Of a stretch of DNA of 64,000 nt, positions 1 through 8,613 are shown piece by piece. The notes under the pieces are model-generated. The model did not search any database. It had not been told where the DNA came from and was given only the letters and a program-made list of their open reading frames with translations. A program made the translations under genes and the position numbers. Position 1 is the first letter of the stretch. Every line of letters begins with the position of its first letter. The DNA lies in assembly GCF_000023465.1 (NCBI RefSeq), contig NC_014041.1:62001-126000 (forward strand), written 5' to 3'. Source of the DNA: Zunongwangia profunda SM-A87. Its GTDB lineage: Bacteria; Bacteroidota; Bacteroidia; Flavobacteriales; Flavobacteriaceae.

Positions 1-349
1 AAGCAGGCTCCAACTGAAGGAAGATAGTCTGGCAACTAATTATAAACTCATCTACGAATTTGAAGCTTCTAAAACAGAAGAAGCCCGGGAACTTCAGCAA
101 AAAATAGATTCGGCTTTAGTAACATTGGGTTATTCGGGTCTTTCAACCTCTATAGATCCCTATACAGATGATCGCATCTTTGTAGTTGTACATGGTTTAG
201 AAGATCGTCCCAGAGCTTTAGGCTTTGGTGAATTATTGCGTGAAAATGATGATTATAAGGTTAAAAATGATTTTCTTGCAATCTCAACAGACAATTATCG
301 GGTAGTTCTTTTAAAAAAGAACCTAGATATTTATAAAACAGATTATTAA
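1..349 (+). CDS. C-terminal fragment of a protein upstream of the atp genes, possibly PorW/SprE
   Basis: The frame is open from the window edge (first full codon at position 2) to the TAA at 347-349, giving about 115 residues of a gene whose start lies outside. The fragment is hydrophilic and alpha/beta-like, with 'IYEFEASKTEEA' near the edge and a Lys-rich end. No catalytic motif is visible. In Flavobacteriaceae the gene directly before bactofilin and the ATP synthase genes is, from memory, often the TPR lipoprotein PorW/SprE of the type IX secretion and gliding machinery. That identity rests on position and general look only. The apparent start ATG at 125 is internal to the frame. Confidence 0.5.
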   Translation, partial: SRLQLKEDSLATNYKLIYEFEASKTEEARELQQKIDSALVTLGYSGLSTSIDPYTDDRIFVVVHGLEDRPRALGFGELLRENDDYKVKNDFLAISTDNYRVVLLKKNLDIYKTDY

Positions 350-366
350 CACTCACTCTTAATACG

Positions 367-762
367 ATGTTTTCAGAAAAAAAGAAAGGAATGTCCGGCA
401 AAGAAATGTTTAACGAACAAAATAAAATTGCTGCAGGAACACAGATTACCGGAGATATAACAGCAAAAGGTGCTTTTAGAATTGAAGGCTTTTTAAAAGG
501 ATCTTTAATGACCACTGGGAAAGTGGTCATTAGCAAAAATGGAAGCATAGAAGGGACATTAGAATGTGAAAATGCCGATATTGAAGGTAATTTTAATGGG
601 AAACTAACAGTAAGTGGGGTATTGAGTTTAAAATCATCTGCAATTGTAGATGGAGAAGTGGTTGCTGGTAAACTCGCTGTTGAACCTGGTGCAAATTTTA
701 ATGCTACTTGCCAAATGCGCGGCACAATGAAGTCGGTTAAGAATGAAAAACAATCAGCGTAA
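367..762 (+). CDS. Bactofilin family polymer-forming cytoskeletal protein
   Basis: A 131-residue bactofilin. These proteins self-assemble into nucleotide-independent filaments and commonly organise envelope or shape machinery at the membrane. A short charged N-terminus (about 1-17) precedes a repetitive beta-helical core with recurring Gly/Ile/Val steps, such as 'GTQITGDITAKGAFRIEG', 'GKVVISKNGSIEGTLE' and 'GVLSLKSSAIVDGEV'. Length and turn spacing fit the DUF583/bactofilin fold. It begins 17 nt after the preceding gene, and its last 20 nt overlap the AtpZ gene, so expression with the ATP synthase set is likely. The family call is strong; a specific role is not visible. Confidence 0.88.
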   Translation: MFSEKKKGMSGKEMFNEQNKIAAGTQITGDITAKGAFRIEGFLKGSLMTTGKVVISKNGSIEGTLECENADIEGNFNGKLTVSGVLSLKSSAIVDGEVVAGKLAVEPGANFNATCQMRGTMKSVKNEKQSA

Positions 763-961
763 TAAATATCTTGTATTTGTAAATGTAGGTTTCCAGATGG
801 CAATTATCATTGCCGGTGCAGTCTTTTTGGGGATTTGGTTAGACAAAAAATTTCCTAATAAATTTTCTGCATACACAATTTCAGTATCACTATTAGGTGT
901 TTTTATTGCTTTATTCCAGGTAATAAGAAGTGTTAAAAATATAAGTAAAGACGACGAATAG
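743..961 (+). CDS. atpZ: AtpZ/AtpI family small membrane protein
   Basis: A 72-residue protein with two membrane segments (roughly 9-29 and 42-62) separated by the loop 'LDKKFPNKF'. That is the layout of AtpZ/AtpI accessory proteins, which assist c-ring assembly or Mg/Ca supply to F-type ATP synthase. The ATG lies inside the 3' end of the bactofilin gene (20-nt overlap, different frame), and the stop is followed at once by the next ATG, indicating tight translational coupling. Its place before atpB agrees with the family's usual position. The assignment rests on topology, the G-x-x-L-D-K-K-F motif and context. Confidence 0.8.
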   Translation: MKNNQRNKYLVFVNVGFQMAIIIAGAVFLGIWLDKKFPNKFSAYTISVSLLGVFIALFQVIRSVKNISKDDE

Positions 962-1348
962 ATGGGAAAACCATTATTAAATTTCCTTAAGGTATTCTTA
1001 CCTTTTTCTTTAATATTATTTATAATTCAATTTCTGGTTATTTCAAATTTCATAGAAGCAAGCCTATATTACAGTACGCTTGCTAATTATGCCTTTCATA
1101 TTTTCGCCACATTGCTTATTTATACCCTCTTGCTATATATAAACCTTAATTTTTCAGATAAAACGGGTTTTGCTTTTATGGGGTTGGGTTTGTTAAAAAT
1201 GGTTTCGGCGGTTTTGTTTTTGTTGCCGGCATTGCTTGATGATGAGGTTTCAATTTTTGCTCAGGTTATCGCTTTTTTTGTGCCTTATTTTATTTTTTTG
1301 ATTTTCGAAACCACTTTTGCCGTAAAATTGATTAATCATAATAAATGA
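962..1348 (+). CDS. Small four-helix membrane protein before atpB (AtpI-like position)
   Basis: A 128-residue, very hydrophobic protein with four predicted membrane helices (about 10-30, 38-60, 68-90 and 96-118) and no catalytic motif. The start codon abuts the AtpZ stop with no gap. A protein of this size and topology commonly fills this slot before atpB in Flavobacteriaceae and is listed, from memory, as a domain of unknown function (DUF6168). By position it may stand in for AtpI (subunit i) in ATP synthase assembly, but no sequence feature proves that. A 133-nt AT-rich gap with a promoter follows, so atpB can be transcribed separately. Confidence 0.65.
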   Translation: MGKPLLNFLKVFLPFSLILFIIQFLVISNFIEASLYYSTLANYAFHIFATLLIYTLLLYINLNFSDKTGFAFMGLGLLKMVSAVLFLLPALLDDEVSIFAQVIAFFVPYFIFLIFETTFAVKLINHNK

Positions 1349-1407
1349 TTGAATATCAATAATTTTTAAGATTAATTGAAATCTAAATAAAAAATTAAAA
1401 TGTGGAC

Positions 1408-1437
1408 TTTCACATAAAAAATAAAAGTATACCTTTG
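1408..1437 (+). promoter_or_regulatory. Flavobacterial-type promoter for the atpB operon
   Basis: TACCTTTG at 1430-1437 matches the Bacteroidota -7 element TAnnTTTG. A weak -33 (TTTC, 1408-1411) lies 18 nt upstream. The transcript would begin near 1443, leaving a leader of about 40 nt before the atpB ATG at 1482. Confidence 0.6.
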
Positions 1438-1481
1438 CACCGAAATTTAGAGCCCATAATTTTATAAGTAGACCAGGTATT

Positions 1482-2564
1482 ATGATAGCACAGAAATCGT
1501 TAAAGATTATAGTGACATTTGCACTAGCCTTACTTCCGGTTTTTTCTTTTGCATCAAAAGAGGACTCTTTAGTAGAAGCTGAAAAAGAATTTAATGCTAC
1601 AGATATGATTCTTCACCATATTGGTGATGCACATGGCTGGCATTTTTATGGAGAAGGAGAGAATTCTTTCACACTACCACTTCCGGTGATTTTATATACC
1701 GATAATGGTCTTGTAACTTTTATGTCTAGTGAATTTCACCATGATACCGAAGGGCATCATGTAGTCGAAAAAAACGGAATGAGTTTCGTTAATCTTCACG
1801 AAAAGATTTATCAATTAGAAGAAGGTGCTCATGAGGTTGAGTTTGATAAGGAACACCATCCTTTAAATGCAGAGCGTCCTATCGATTTATCGATCACTAA
1901 AAACGTAGCGGCTATGTTTATCACCGTTATCATTATGTTGATCATTTTTAGTCGTTTAGCCTCCTTCCACAAAAAGAATAAACACGCTCCAAAGGGCTTT
2001 AACAACTTACTGGAGACTTTCGTTTTATTTGTAAGAGACGAAATTGCGAAGCCGCAAATAGGAGAGAAAAAATACATGAAGTTTATGCCATTTTTATTAA
2101 CGGTATTTTTCTTCATATGGATTACAAACTTGATTGGCTTATTGCCAGGTGCAGCCAATGTTACCGGTAATATTGCCGTAACAGTATCCCTTGGGTTATT
2201 CACGTTGGTATTAATTGTAATTAACGGGAACAAAGATTTTTGGAAGCATACCTTATGGATGCCAGGAATCCCAACTTTTGTAAAACCTATTTTAACGATA
2301 GTAGAAGTTGTTGGATTGATTGTAAAACCTGTGGCCCTGATGATTCGTTTATTTGCAAATATTACGGCAGGGCATATTATCATATTGAGTTTAATCGGAC
2401 TGATCTTTATATTAGAAAGTGCTGGCGTAGCTGGTATTTCAGTGCCTTTTGCATTGTTTATTTCAGTTCTGGAATTGCTTGTAGCATTTTTGCAGGCATT
2501 TATTTTTACTATGCTGTCGGCCTTATTTATAGGGATGGCAGTACAAGAACATGAGCATCATTAA
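1482..2564 (+). CDS. atpB: F1Fo ATP synthase subunit a
   Basis: Subunit a forms the proton half-channels beside the c-ring. The protein is 360 residues, longer than the roughly 270 of E. coli, because of an N-terminal extension: a signal-peptide-like segment (about 1-24) and a His-rich periplasmic stretch (about 40-115, with His pairs near 45 and 85-100). The membrane part from about residue 140 carries the essential arginine in 'MIRLFANITAGHI' (Arg289) and ends 'QEHEHH'. Long a subunits with cleavable N-termini are usual in Bacteroidota. It is the first gene after the promoter at 1408-1437; atpE follows 21 nt later. Confidence 0.96.
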   Translation: MIAQKSLKIIVTFALALLPVFSFASKEDSLVEAEKEFNATDMILHHIGDAHGWHFYGEGENSFTLPLPVILYTDNGLVTFMSSEFHHDTEGHHVVEKNGMSFVNLHEKIYQLEEGAHEVEFDKEHHPLNAERPIDLSITKNVAAMFITVIIMLIIFSRLASFHKKNKHAPKGFNNLLETFVLFVRDEIAKPQIGEKKYMKFMPFLLTVFFFIWITNLIGLLPGAANVTGNIAVTVSLGLFTLVLIVINGNKDFWKHTLWMPGIPTFVKPILTIVEVVGLIVKPVALMIRLFANITAGHIIILSLIGLIFILESAGVAGISVPFALFISVLELLVAFLQAFIFTMLSALFIGMAVQEHEHH

Positions 2565-2585
2565 TTTTAATTTTAATTTTTTACT

Positions 2586-2816
2586 ATGGAGTATTTACAC
2601 ATTGGACTTGCAGCTTTAGGTGCTGGTCTTGCAGTTATTGGAGCAGCGATTGGTGTTGGTAAAATCGGTGGTTCTGCTATGGACGCTATTGCCCGTCAGC
2701 CAGAAGCTTCCGGAAAAATCCAAACAGCTATGATTATTGCTGCCGCTCTTGTTGAAGGTGTTGCCCTTTTTGGAGTTGTTGCTGCATTACTAGGGGTACT
2801 TACCGTACCAGCATAG
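2586..2816 (+). CDS. atpE: F1Fo ATP synthase subunit c
   Basis: A 76-residue hairpin of two membrane helices joined by the conserved polar loop 'ARQPEA' (36-41). The ion-carrying carboxylate is Glu57 in 'ALVEGVALFG'. The residues that make Na+-binding c-rings (a Gln in helix 1 aligned with Val24 here, and Ser/Thr after the Glu) are absent, so proton coupling is expected; that is an inference from aligning the RQP loop. This is the most abundant subunit of the complex. A strong hairpin follows at 2831-2865, between this gene and atpF. Confidence 0.97.
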   Translation: MEYLHIGLAALGAGLAVIGAAIGVGKIGGSAMDAIARQPEASGKIQTAMIIAAALVEGVALFGVVAALLGVLTVPA

Positions 2817-2830
2817 TCTAGGAAAATTAG

Positions 2831-2865
2831 AAATCGGTTTGTAACGGTTGGTTACAAACCGATTT
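2831..2865 (+). terminator. 15-bp perfect hairpin between atpE and atpF
   Basis: Arms 2831-2845 and 2851-2865 are perfectly complementary over 15 bp with a 5-nt loop. Only a short T-run follows and the operon continues, so it could be a leaky terminator or an mRNA stabiliser that raises atpE expression over atpF. The function is inferred. Confidence 0.7.
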
Positions 2866-2905
2866 TAAACCCATTAAAAATTGAAAGTTTTAATTTAAAA
2901 ATATT

Positions 2906-3400
2906 ATGGATTTAATCACTCCTGAAATTGGTTTACTTTTTTGGCAGACAATAGTTTTTCTTGTACTTATTTTAATTTTAGCAAAATTTGCATGGAGACC
3001 TATTCTTGGAGCTGTTAAAGAACGAGAAGACTCGATTAATAATGCGTTATCTTCAGCTGAAGAAGCTAGAAAAGAGATGCAAAATCTTAAGGCGGATAAC
3101 GAGCAGTTAAGAAAAGAAGCCCGTGCTGAAAGAGATGCTATTCTTAAAGAAGCCCGTGAGTTAAAAGAAAAGGTATTGGCTAGTGCTACAGAAGAAGCAC
3201 AAACCAAAGCAGATATGATTGTAGCACAGGCTAAGGAAAGTATAGAGATGGAGAAAAAGGCAGCTATGGCAGAAATCAAATCTCAGGTTGCTAATTTATC
3301 TATAGAAATTGCAGAAAAAGTAATTCGTAAGGAATTATCAAGTAAAGAAAAGCAACACCAGATGATCAACGAGATGCTAGGTGATGTTACTTTAAATTAA
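2906..3400 (+). CDS. atpF: F1Fo ATP synthase subunit b
   Basis: Subunit b is the peripheral stalk, anchored in the membrane by one N-terminal helix and reaching subunit delta at the top of F1. The 164-residue protein shows the single membrane segment at about 8-26, the typical 'FAWRPILGAVKERE' just after it, then a long highly charged coiled coil rich in Glu, Lys and Ala to the C-terminus. Size matches the family (about 156-170). It lies between the post-atpE hairpin and atpH, with 6 nt to the next start. Confidence 0.96.
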   Translation: MDLITPEIGLLFWQTIVFLVLILILAKFAWRPILGAVKEREDSINNALSSAEEARKEMQNLKADNEQLRKEARAERDAILKEARELKEKVLASATEEAQTKADMIVAQAKESIEMEKKAAMAEIKSQVANLSIEIAEKVIRKELSSKEKQHQMINEMLGDVTLN

Positions 3401-3406
3401 TACTTT

Positions 3407-3850
3407 GTGATGAAGGGAACCAGAGCAGCACAGCGTTACGCAAAAGCCATTCTTGAATTAGCAAACGATAAGAAAGTAGCTAAAGATGTTAAGGAAGATA
3501 TGCTTAGTATTTCTAAAACAATCGAGAATAGTGAAGATTTAAGGAGTACTTTAGCAAGTCCTGTAATAAAGCCCAGTCTTAAGAATCAAATTTTAAAAGC
3601 GATCTTTAAAGATGTAAATGGGTTAACTACAGGAGTTTTTAATTTGCTGGTAGAGAATAATCGTATCAATATCTTAGATGTTGTTGCTAAACAATATTTA
3701 TCCTTATTTGATACTTCTATTTTGGTACAAAATGCTGTGGTAACTACTGTAGTTCCTTTAACAAAAGAGCTTGAGGTTAAAATTCAGGCCAAAATAAAAG
3801 AGCTTACCGGTAGGGAAGCAACGATCGAGAATAAGATTGATGAAATTTGA
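3407..3850 (+). CDS. atpH: F1Fo ATP synthase subunit delta, apparent C-terminal truncation
   Basis: Subunit delta links F1 to the b stalk. The open frame encodes 147 residues with the family N-terminal helical domain ('GTRAAQRYAKAILELA') and the later 'VPLTKELEVKIQAKIKEL', but stops at TGA 3848-3850 after 'IENKIDEI', where relatives continue with a Gly-Gly-Phe strand and a final helix (about 180 residues in all). The same frame re-enters a plausible delta tail, 'YNLNNLKTEFKTGNNAYVSK', ending at TAA 3965-3967. The stretch 3847-3897 mixes recognisable pieces in two frames, suggesting several small indels. A complete gene would span 3407-3967 (186 residues). This may be sequencing error or real damage. 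Confidence 0.85.
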   Translation: MMKGTRAAQRYAKAILELANDKKVAKDVKEDMLSISKTIENSEDLRSTLASPVIKPSLKNQILKAIFKDVNGLTTGVFNLLVENNRINILDVVAKQYLSLFDTSILVQNAVVTTVVPLTKELEVKIQAKIKELTGREATIENKIDEI

Positions 3851-4011
3851 AACTGACTAATATTCTTTCCTTTCAGCGATTGGTCTCTTTTTCTGTTGGG
3901 CTACAACTTAAACAACTTAAAGACAGAATTTAAAACAGGCAACAACGCATACGTTTCTAAAATTTAATAAAAACCGCCCGTATTTAACGAGGCATTTTAT
4001 CTTAAATAATT

Positions 4012-5592
4012 ATGGCAGAAGTAAATCCTGCTGAAGTATCAGCAATATTAAAGCAACAACTTTCCGGATTCGAGGCAAAGGCTTCTTTAGACGAGGTTGG
4101 TACCGTACTTACAGTTGGTGACGGTATTGCAAACGTTTATGGGCTTTCTAATGCGCAGTACGGAGAATTAGTTCAATTTGACAGTGGTCTGGAAGGAATG
4201 GTACTTAACCTTGAAGAAGATAATGTTGGGGTAGTACTTTTGGGACCTTCAAAAGAAGTTAAAGAAGGTTCTACCGTAAAAAGAACACAACGAATTGCTT
4301 CGATCAATGTTGGTGAAGGTATTGTTGGAAGAGTAGTAAATACTTTAGGAGAACCAATCGATGGTAAGGGTACTATTGAAGGTGAAACTTTTGAAATGCC
4401 TTTAGAGCGTAAGGCGCCTGGTGTGGTTTTTCGTGAGCCAGTAACAGAGCCTATGCAAACTGGTATTAAGTCTATTGATGCCATGGTGCCGGTAGGAAGA
4501 GGCCAGCGTGAGCTGGTAATTGGTGACCGTCAAACAGGAAAAACAACTGTTTGTATCGATACCATTCTTAACCAGAAAGAATTTTATGATGCCGGTAAAC
4601 CGGTATACTGTATATATGTAGCTGTAGGACAAAAGGCGTCTACAGTTGCTGGAATTGCTAAAGTTTTAGAAGATAAAGGAGCCTTAGCTTATACCACTAT
4701 TGTAGCTGCAAATGCATCAGACCCTGCGCCTATGCAGGTTTATGCTCCGTTTGCCGGTGCTGCAATTGGTGAGTATTTTAGAGATACAGGACGTCCTGCA
4801 TTAATAGTGTATGATGACCTTTCTAAGCAGGCAGTAGCCTATCGTGAGGTTTCTCTTTTATTACGTCGTCCACCAGGACGTGAAGCTTATCCAGGGGATG
4901 TTTTCTTCCTTCACTCAAGATTATTAGAGCGTGCTGCAAAAGTGATCAATGATGATGATATTGCAAAGACCATGAATGATCTTCCTGATTCGCTTAAAGA
5001 CAAAGTAAAAGGAGGAGGTTCTTTAACAGCACTTCCAATTATCGAAACGCAGGCCGGTGACGTATCAGCATACATCCCAACTAACGTAATTTCGATTACT
5101 GATGGTCAGATTTTCTTAACATCAGATTTATTTAACTCGGGTGTACGTCCTGCAATTAACGTTGGTATTTCGGTATCTCGTGTAGGTGGTTCTGCTCAGA
5201 TTAAATCGATGAAAAAAGTAGCGGGTACGCTTAAATTAGACCAGGCACAGTTCCGTGAACTTGAAGCTTTTGCTAAGTTTGGTTCAGACCTTGATGCAGC
5301 TACTATGAGTGTGATCGAAAAAGGTAAGCGTAACGTAGAGATTCTTAAGCAGGGACAAAATGATCCTTATCCGGTAGAAGATCAAATCGCGATTATCTTT
5401 GCAGGTTCTAAAAACTTACTTAGAGAAGTTCCTGTAGAAAAAGTAAGAGAATTTGAAAGAGATTATATCGAATTCTTAAATGCTAAGCATAGAGATGTTA
5501 TGGATACGCTTAAAGCCGGTAAACTTACCGATGAAGTTACAGATACATTAGCTTCTGTAGCAAAAGAGCTATCTGAAAAATATAAAGGATAA
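4012..5592 (+). CDS. atpA: F1Fo ATP synthase subunit alpha
   Basis: Alpha subunits alternate with catalytic beta subunits in the F1 head and hold non-catalytic nucleotide sites. The 526-residue protein has the N-terminal beta-barrel, a Walker A loop GDRQTGKT at residues 171-178, the Walker B region '[12 protein letters not shown]', the '[15 protein letters not shown]' segment, and the helical C-terminal domain. Length is normal for Bacteroidota. It lies 44 nt after the point where an undamaged atpH would end. A 10-bp hairpin separates it from atpG. Subunits beta and epsilon are not in this window. Confidence 0.98.
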   Translation: MAEVNPAEVSAILKQQLSGFEAKASLDEVGTVLTVGDGIANVYGLSNAQYGELVQFDSGLEGMVLNLEEDNVGVVLLGPSKEVKEGSTVKRTQRIASINVGEGIVGRVVNTLGEPIDGKGTIEGETFEMPLERKAPGVVFREPVTEPMQTGIKSIDAMVPVGRGQRELVIGDRQTGKTTVCIDTILNQKEFYDAGKPVYCIYVAVGQKASTVAGIAKVLEDKGALAYTTIVAANASDPAPMQVYAPFAGAAIGEYFRDTGRPALIVYDDLSKQAVAYREVSLLLRRPPGREAYPGDVFFLHSRLLERAAKVINDDDIAKTMNDLPDSLKDKVKGGGSLTALPIIETQAGDVSAYIPTNVISITDGQIFLTSDLFNSGVRPAINVGISVSRVGGSAQIKSMKKVAGTLKLDQAQFRELEAFAKFGSDLDAATMSVIEKGKRNVEILKQGQNDPYPVEDQIAIIFAGSKNLLREVPVEKVREFERDYIEFLNAKHRDVMDTLKAGKLTDEVTDTLASVAKELSEKYKG

Positions 5593-5605
5593 AAGTTTAT
5601 AAGCG

Positions 5606-5632
5606 AAGAGTGCAAAATAGCATTGCACTCTT
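5606..5632 (+). terminator. 10-bp hairpin between atpA and atpG
   Basis: Arms 5606-5615 and 5623-5632 pair perfectly over 10 bp with a 7-nt loop. It lies just after atpA and before the single-copy gamma gene, mirroring the hairpin after atpE. Either partial termination or mRNA stabilisation is possible. Confidence 0.6.
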
Positions 5633-5671
5633 TGTTCTATTTAGTATTTAGGCTAGTCCAATTTTAAAAAT

Positions 5672-6532
5672 ATGGCAAACTTAAAAGAATTACGTAGCAG
5701 AATTACCTCGGTTTCTTCAACCATGCAGATCACCAGTGCCATGAAAATGGTATCTGCGGCAAAGTTGAGTAAAGCGCAGGATGCTATCGAGTCTATGCGC
5801 CCTTATTCACAAAAGCTATCCCAGCTTTTACAGGATCTTAGCGCTACCTTAGATGATGATACTAGCAGTAAATATGCAGAGCAGCGTGAGGTTCAAAAAG
5901 TACTGGTAGTTGCGATTTCTTCTAACAGGGGTTTAGCAGGTGCTTTTAATGCCAATATCATTAAAGGCGTAAAAAATGCTGTGGCTAAAGAATATTCAAA
6001 TAAGGATGTTCATTTATACAGTATTGGTAAAAAAGCCAACGATATATTAAAACGAAGCTTTAAGGTATATAAGACAAATACCGAGATCTTTGAAGATCTA
6101 AGTTTTGAGAACGTATCTGTTATTGCTGAGGATTTAATGGAGCAGTTCTTAGAAGGAAATTACGATAAGATTGTACTGGTGTACAACCACTTTAAGAATG
6201 CTGCTACACAGGCTGTTTTAACTGAACAGTTTTTACCTATTCCTAAGTTTGAAACTGAAGAAGAAAAACAACTTGATTATATTTTTGAGCCTTCTAAACT
6301 CGAAATCGTAAAAGATTTGATCCCAAAGTCGCTTAAAATGCAGTTGTATAAGGCCTTAAGGGATTCGTTTGCATCAGAGCATGGTGCCCGTATGACGGCT
6401 ATGCATAAAGCAACTGAGAATGCCACAGAACTTAGAGATTCACTTAAATTATCTTATAATAAGGCTAGACAGGCTTCGATTACCAACGAAATTCTTGAGA
6501 TTGTTGGTGGTGCGGAAGCGCTTAATAACTAA
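5672..6532 (+). CDS. atpG: F1Fo ATP synthase subunit gamma
   Basis: Gamma is the rotating central shaft of F1. The 286-residue product shows the diagnostic N-terminal coiled-coil helix 'MQITSAMKMVSAAKLSKAQ' (18-36) and the matching C-terminal helix 'EHGARMTAMHKATENA' followed by 'YNKARQASITNEILEIVGGA'. Length is standard. It is the last gene of the operon and is followed by a clear intrinsic terminator at 6553-6579. The gene for the beta subunit, which usually follows in other phyla, is absent, as is normal in Bacteroidota, where atpD-atpC form a separate locus. Confidence 0.97.
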   Translation: MANLKELRSRITSVSSTMQITSAMKMVSAAKLSKAQDAIESMRPYSQKLSQLLQDLSATLDDDTSSKYAEQREVQKVLVVAISSNRGLAGAFNANIIKGVKNAVAKEYSNKDVHLYSIGKKANDILKRSFKVYKTNTEIFEDLSFENVSVIAEDLMEQFLEGNYDKIVLVYNHFKNAATQAVLTEQFLPIPKFETEEEKQLDYIFEPSKLEIVKDLIPKSLKMQLYKALRDSFASEHGARMTAMHKATENATELRDSLKLSYNKARQASITNEILEIVGGAEALNN

Positions 6533-6552
6533 TAAGTTTATTTTATATATTT

Positions 6553-6579
6553 AAAAGCCCGGTTTTTCCGGGCTTTTTT
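6553..6579 (+). terminator. Intrinsic terminator of the atp operon
   Basis: AAAAGCCCGG (6553-6562), a T5 loop, then CCGGGC and a T-run to 6579: a GC-rich 10-bp stem with a U-tract, directly after atpG. Confidence 0.9.
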
Positions 6580-6678
6580 GTTGTAAAAATCTATGAGCCT
6601 TATTGGCTATTTTTTAAGCATATTCTTCTTTGGCACTCGTTTTGATTTTAGTAAGTAAACAATCAAACCATTACGATT

Positions 6679-7119
6679 ATGAAACATACTTATGTTATGC
6701 TTAGCCTTTTTTTCTTTACGCTTTTTACGAATTGCGGAACAAACAAAAACCTGCAGGAAGAAGCACCTGCGGAATTTCAGCAGGCATTCTATACCACAGT
6801 TGATGGGCAGATGACCTTTTATCTTCCGGTGACTGCGATCCAAAAAAATCGTATAGAATTAAAAAACATTTATTTTAAGGGATTAAAATCCCCAATTGTT
6901 TATAACGAAGATGGGCAAAATCGATACACTGCTAGCTTCGGTATTCGCCAGTCTGATTATGTAATGAGCTCAGATCCTCGTGAGGAGTACGGGAATAAAA
7001 TGCCGCAAAAACCAGAAAAAAGTCCGGTTAGTATCGCAAAAGATCAGGCCTTATTAGAATTTCAGGAAAATGGTGAAACCAAATATTATGTAATTAGTGA
7101 TATCGAGGAACGCAAATAG
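6679..7119 (+). CDS. Small lipoprotein of unknown function
   Basis: A 146-residue putative lipoprotein. The N-terminus has two polar residues, a hydrophobic stretch and a lipobox 'LFTNC' with Cys19, followed by 'GTNKNL', which lacks the acidic residues of the flavobacterial surface-export signal, so a periplasm-facing location is more likely. The mature part is polar, ends in a Glu/Arg/Lys-rich tail and contains 'QSDYVMSSDPREEYGNKMPQ'. No family is recognised. It lies between the atp terminator and the flippase gene on the same strand, with 27 nt to the next gene, so co-transcription with the flippase is plausible. Confidence 0.7.
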   Translation: MKHTYVMLSLFFFTLFTNCGTNKNLQEEAPAEFQQAFYTTVDGQMTFYLPVTAIQKNRIELKNIYFKGLKSPIVYNEDGQNRYTASFGIRQSDYVMSSDPREEYGNKMPQKPEKSPVSIAKDQALLEFQENGETKYYVISDIEERK

Positions 7120-7146
7120 GTATTGTTCTCCTAATTATTAGGATAT

Positions 7147-8613
7147 TTGCAGGAAACCCAGAGCCTGTTGAGTACTTTAAAACGATTTTTTCAGGATACA
7201 ATTATTTACGGTATTGCTACTGTAGTACCAAGGTTACTAAATTTTATTTTAGTGCCCTTACATACCGATGTACTGGATACTAAAGATTATTCTGTAAATA
7301 CAACATTCTATATTTGGGCTGCCTTGTTCAATGTATTGCTCACTTACGGTATGGAGACTTCGTTTTTTCGTTTTTTTAGTAGAGCAGAGGATAAAAACAA
7401 AGTGTATTCAACATCTTTTATTGCCTTAACCATAACAACATTATTATTTTTTGGTTTAGGAATGCTCTTTCAGGATTCGTTTATAAGAGTAGTAGATTTA
7501 GATCCTTTCTTTTTTAATATCTTTTTTTCAGTCATAATTTTAGATACGCTGGTAGTCATTCCTTTTGCCTATCTACGAGCGACCAATAGGCCGGTTAGAT
7601 TTGCCTTAGTTAAGCTGTTAAATGTATTTATCGTGTTTGCGATTAATATCTATTTTTTATGGCTCGTACCAAAGTTTCCGGCTTTTGCCCCTCAATATGT
7701 CTTAAATCATTTTACTCAAAAAGATATTTTAGGCTATATATTTATGGCCAACCTTGTCGCCAGTGGGATTACGTTTTTAATTTTGCTACCCTATTTCTTT
7801 AAGACAAAAATTCAGTTTAGTTTCTCACTTATAAAGCAAATGTGGAAGTACGGCTGGCCAATTATGCTAGCGGGAATATCATTTATCATTAACGAAAATC
7901 TTGATAAACTGCTGCTTAAAGATATTCTTTCCGAAGAAATTATGGGAGCTTATTCGGGGTGTTATAAACTGGCGGTTTTTATGATGATTTTTATCCAGGC
8001 CTTTAGAATGGGAGCCGAGCCTTTCTTTTTTAATCATGCTAAAGAGAAAAATGCGAAAATAACCTATGCCCGAATTTTAGAGTACTTTGTAATATGCGGG
8101 GGCATAATACTCTTGGTTTTGGTATGTTTTATAGATATTTTTAAACAGTTTATGATCCCTAACCAGGAATATTGGAAGGCGATGGCTATCGTACCCATTA
8201 TCCTTTTGGCTAATTTATTTTTAGGAATTTATCATAATCTTTCTGTTTGGTATAAGCTTACCGATAAAACAAGAATGGGGATGTATATTTCTCTTTTTGG
8301 TGCTTTAGTCACCGTTATTTTAAATATTACCTTAATAGGCAAATTTGGATTTATGGTAGCTGCCTGGGCGACATTGGCCGCTTATGGGAGTATGATGTTG
8401 ATTTCATATTTCTACGGAAGAAAATACTACCTGGTGCCTTATAACGTTAAGAAAATAGGATTGTATTTACTGCTTTCTGTGGGACTATCGGCCATTAGTT
8501 TTATATACTTCAGGCAAAATTATATAGTTGCAACCTTATTTGTTCTCATATTTGTGGGAATTACGTATTTTAAAGAACAAGAAGACATAAAGAAAATATT
8601 AAAGCGATCATGA
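7147..8613 (+). CDS. Polysaccharide flippase (MATE/Wzx-like, MOP superfamily)
   Basis: A 488-residue multi-spanning protein with about 12-14 membrane helices, most like oligosaccharide flippases that move lipid-linked sugars across the inner membrane for LPS or capsule assembly. The N-terminus '[20 protein letters not shown]' has the Pro/Arg pattern of helix 1 in this group. The likely start is TTG 7147, because no ATG lies near and the frame is hydrophilic just upstream of the first helix; TTG 7168 is an alternative. The stop overlaps the dut start by 4 nt (ATGA), showing translational coupling. Neighbouring sugar nucleotidyltransferase and TPR genes support a role in envelope glycans. The substrate is unknown. 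Confidence 0.85.
   Translation: MQETQSLLSTLKRFFQDTIIYGIATVVPRLLNFILVPLHTDVLDTKDYSVNTTFYIWAALFNVLLTYGMETSFFRFFSRAEDKNKVYSTSFIALTITTLLFFGLGMLFQDSFIRVVDLDPFFFNIFFSVIILDTLVVIPFAYLRATNRPVRFALVKLLNVFIVFAINIYFLWLVPKFPAFAPQYVLNHFTQKDILGYIFMANLVASGITFLILLPYFFKTKIQFSFSLIKQMWKYGWPIMLAGISFIINENLDKLLLKDILSEEIMGAYSGCYKLAVFMMIFIQAFRMGAEPFFFNHAKEKNAKITYARILEYFVICGGIILLVLVCFIDIFKQFMIPNQEYWKAMAIVPIILLANLFLGIYHNLSVWYKLTDKTRMGMYISLFGALVTVILNITLIGKFGFMVAAWATLAAYGSMMLISYFYGRKYYLVPYNVKKIGLYLLLSVGLSAISFIYFRQNYIVATLFVLIFVGITYFKEQEDIKKILKRS

Noticed and set aside
261..803. Antisense open frame of 180 codons over the bactofilin gene
   Set aside because: It mirrors the codon pattern of the sense gene and has no independent support; bactofilin is clear.
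3847..3897. Microinversion as cause of the atpH disruption
   Set aside because: The reverse complement of the segment gives no delta-like Gly-Gly-Phe motif in any frame.
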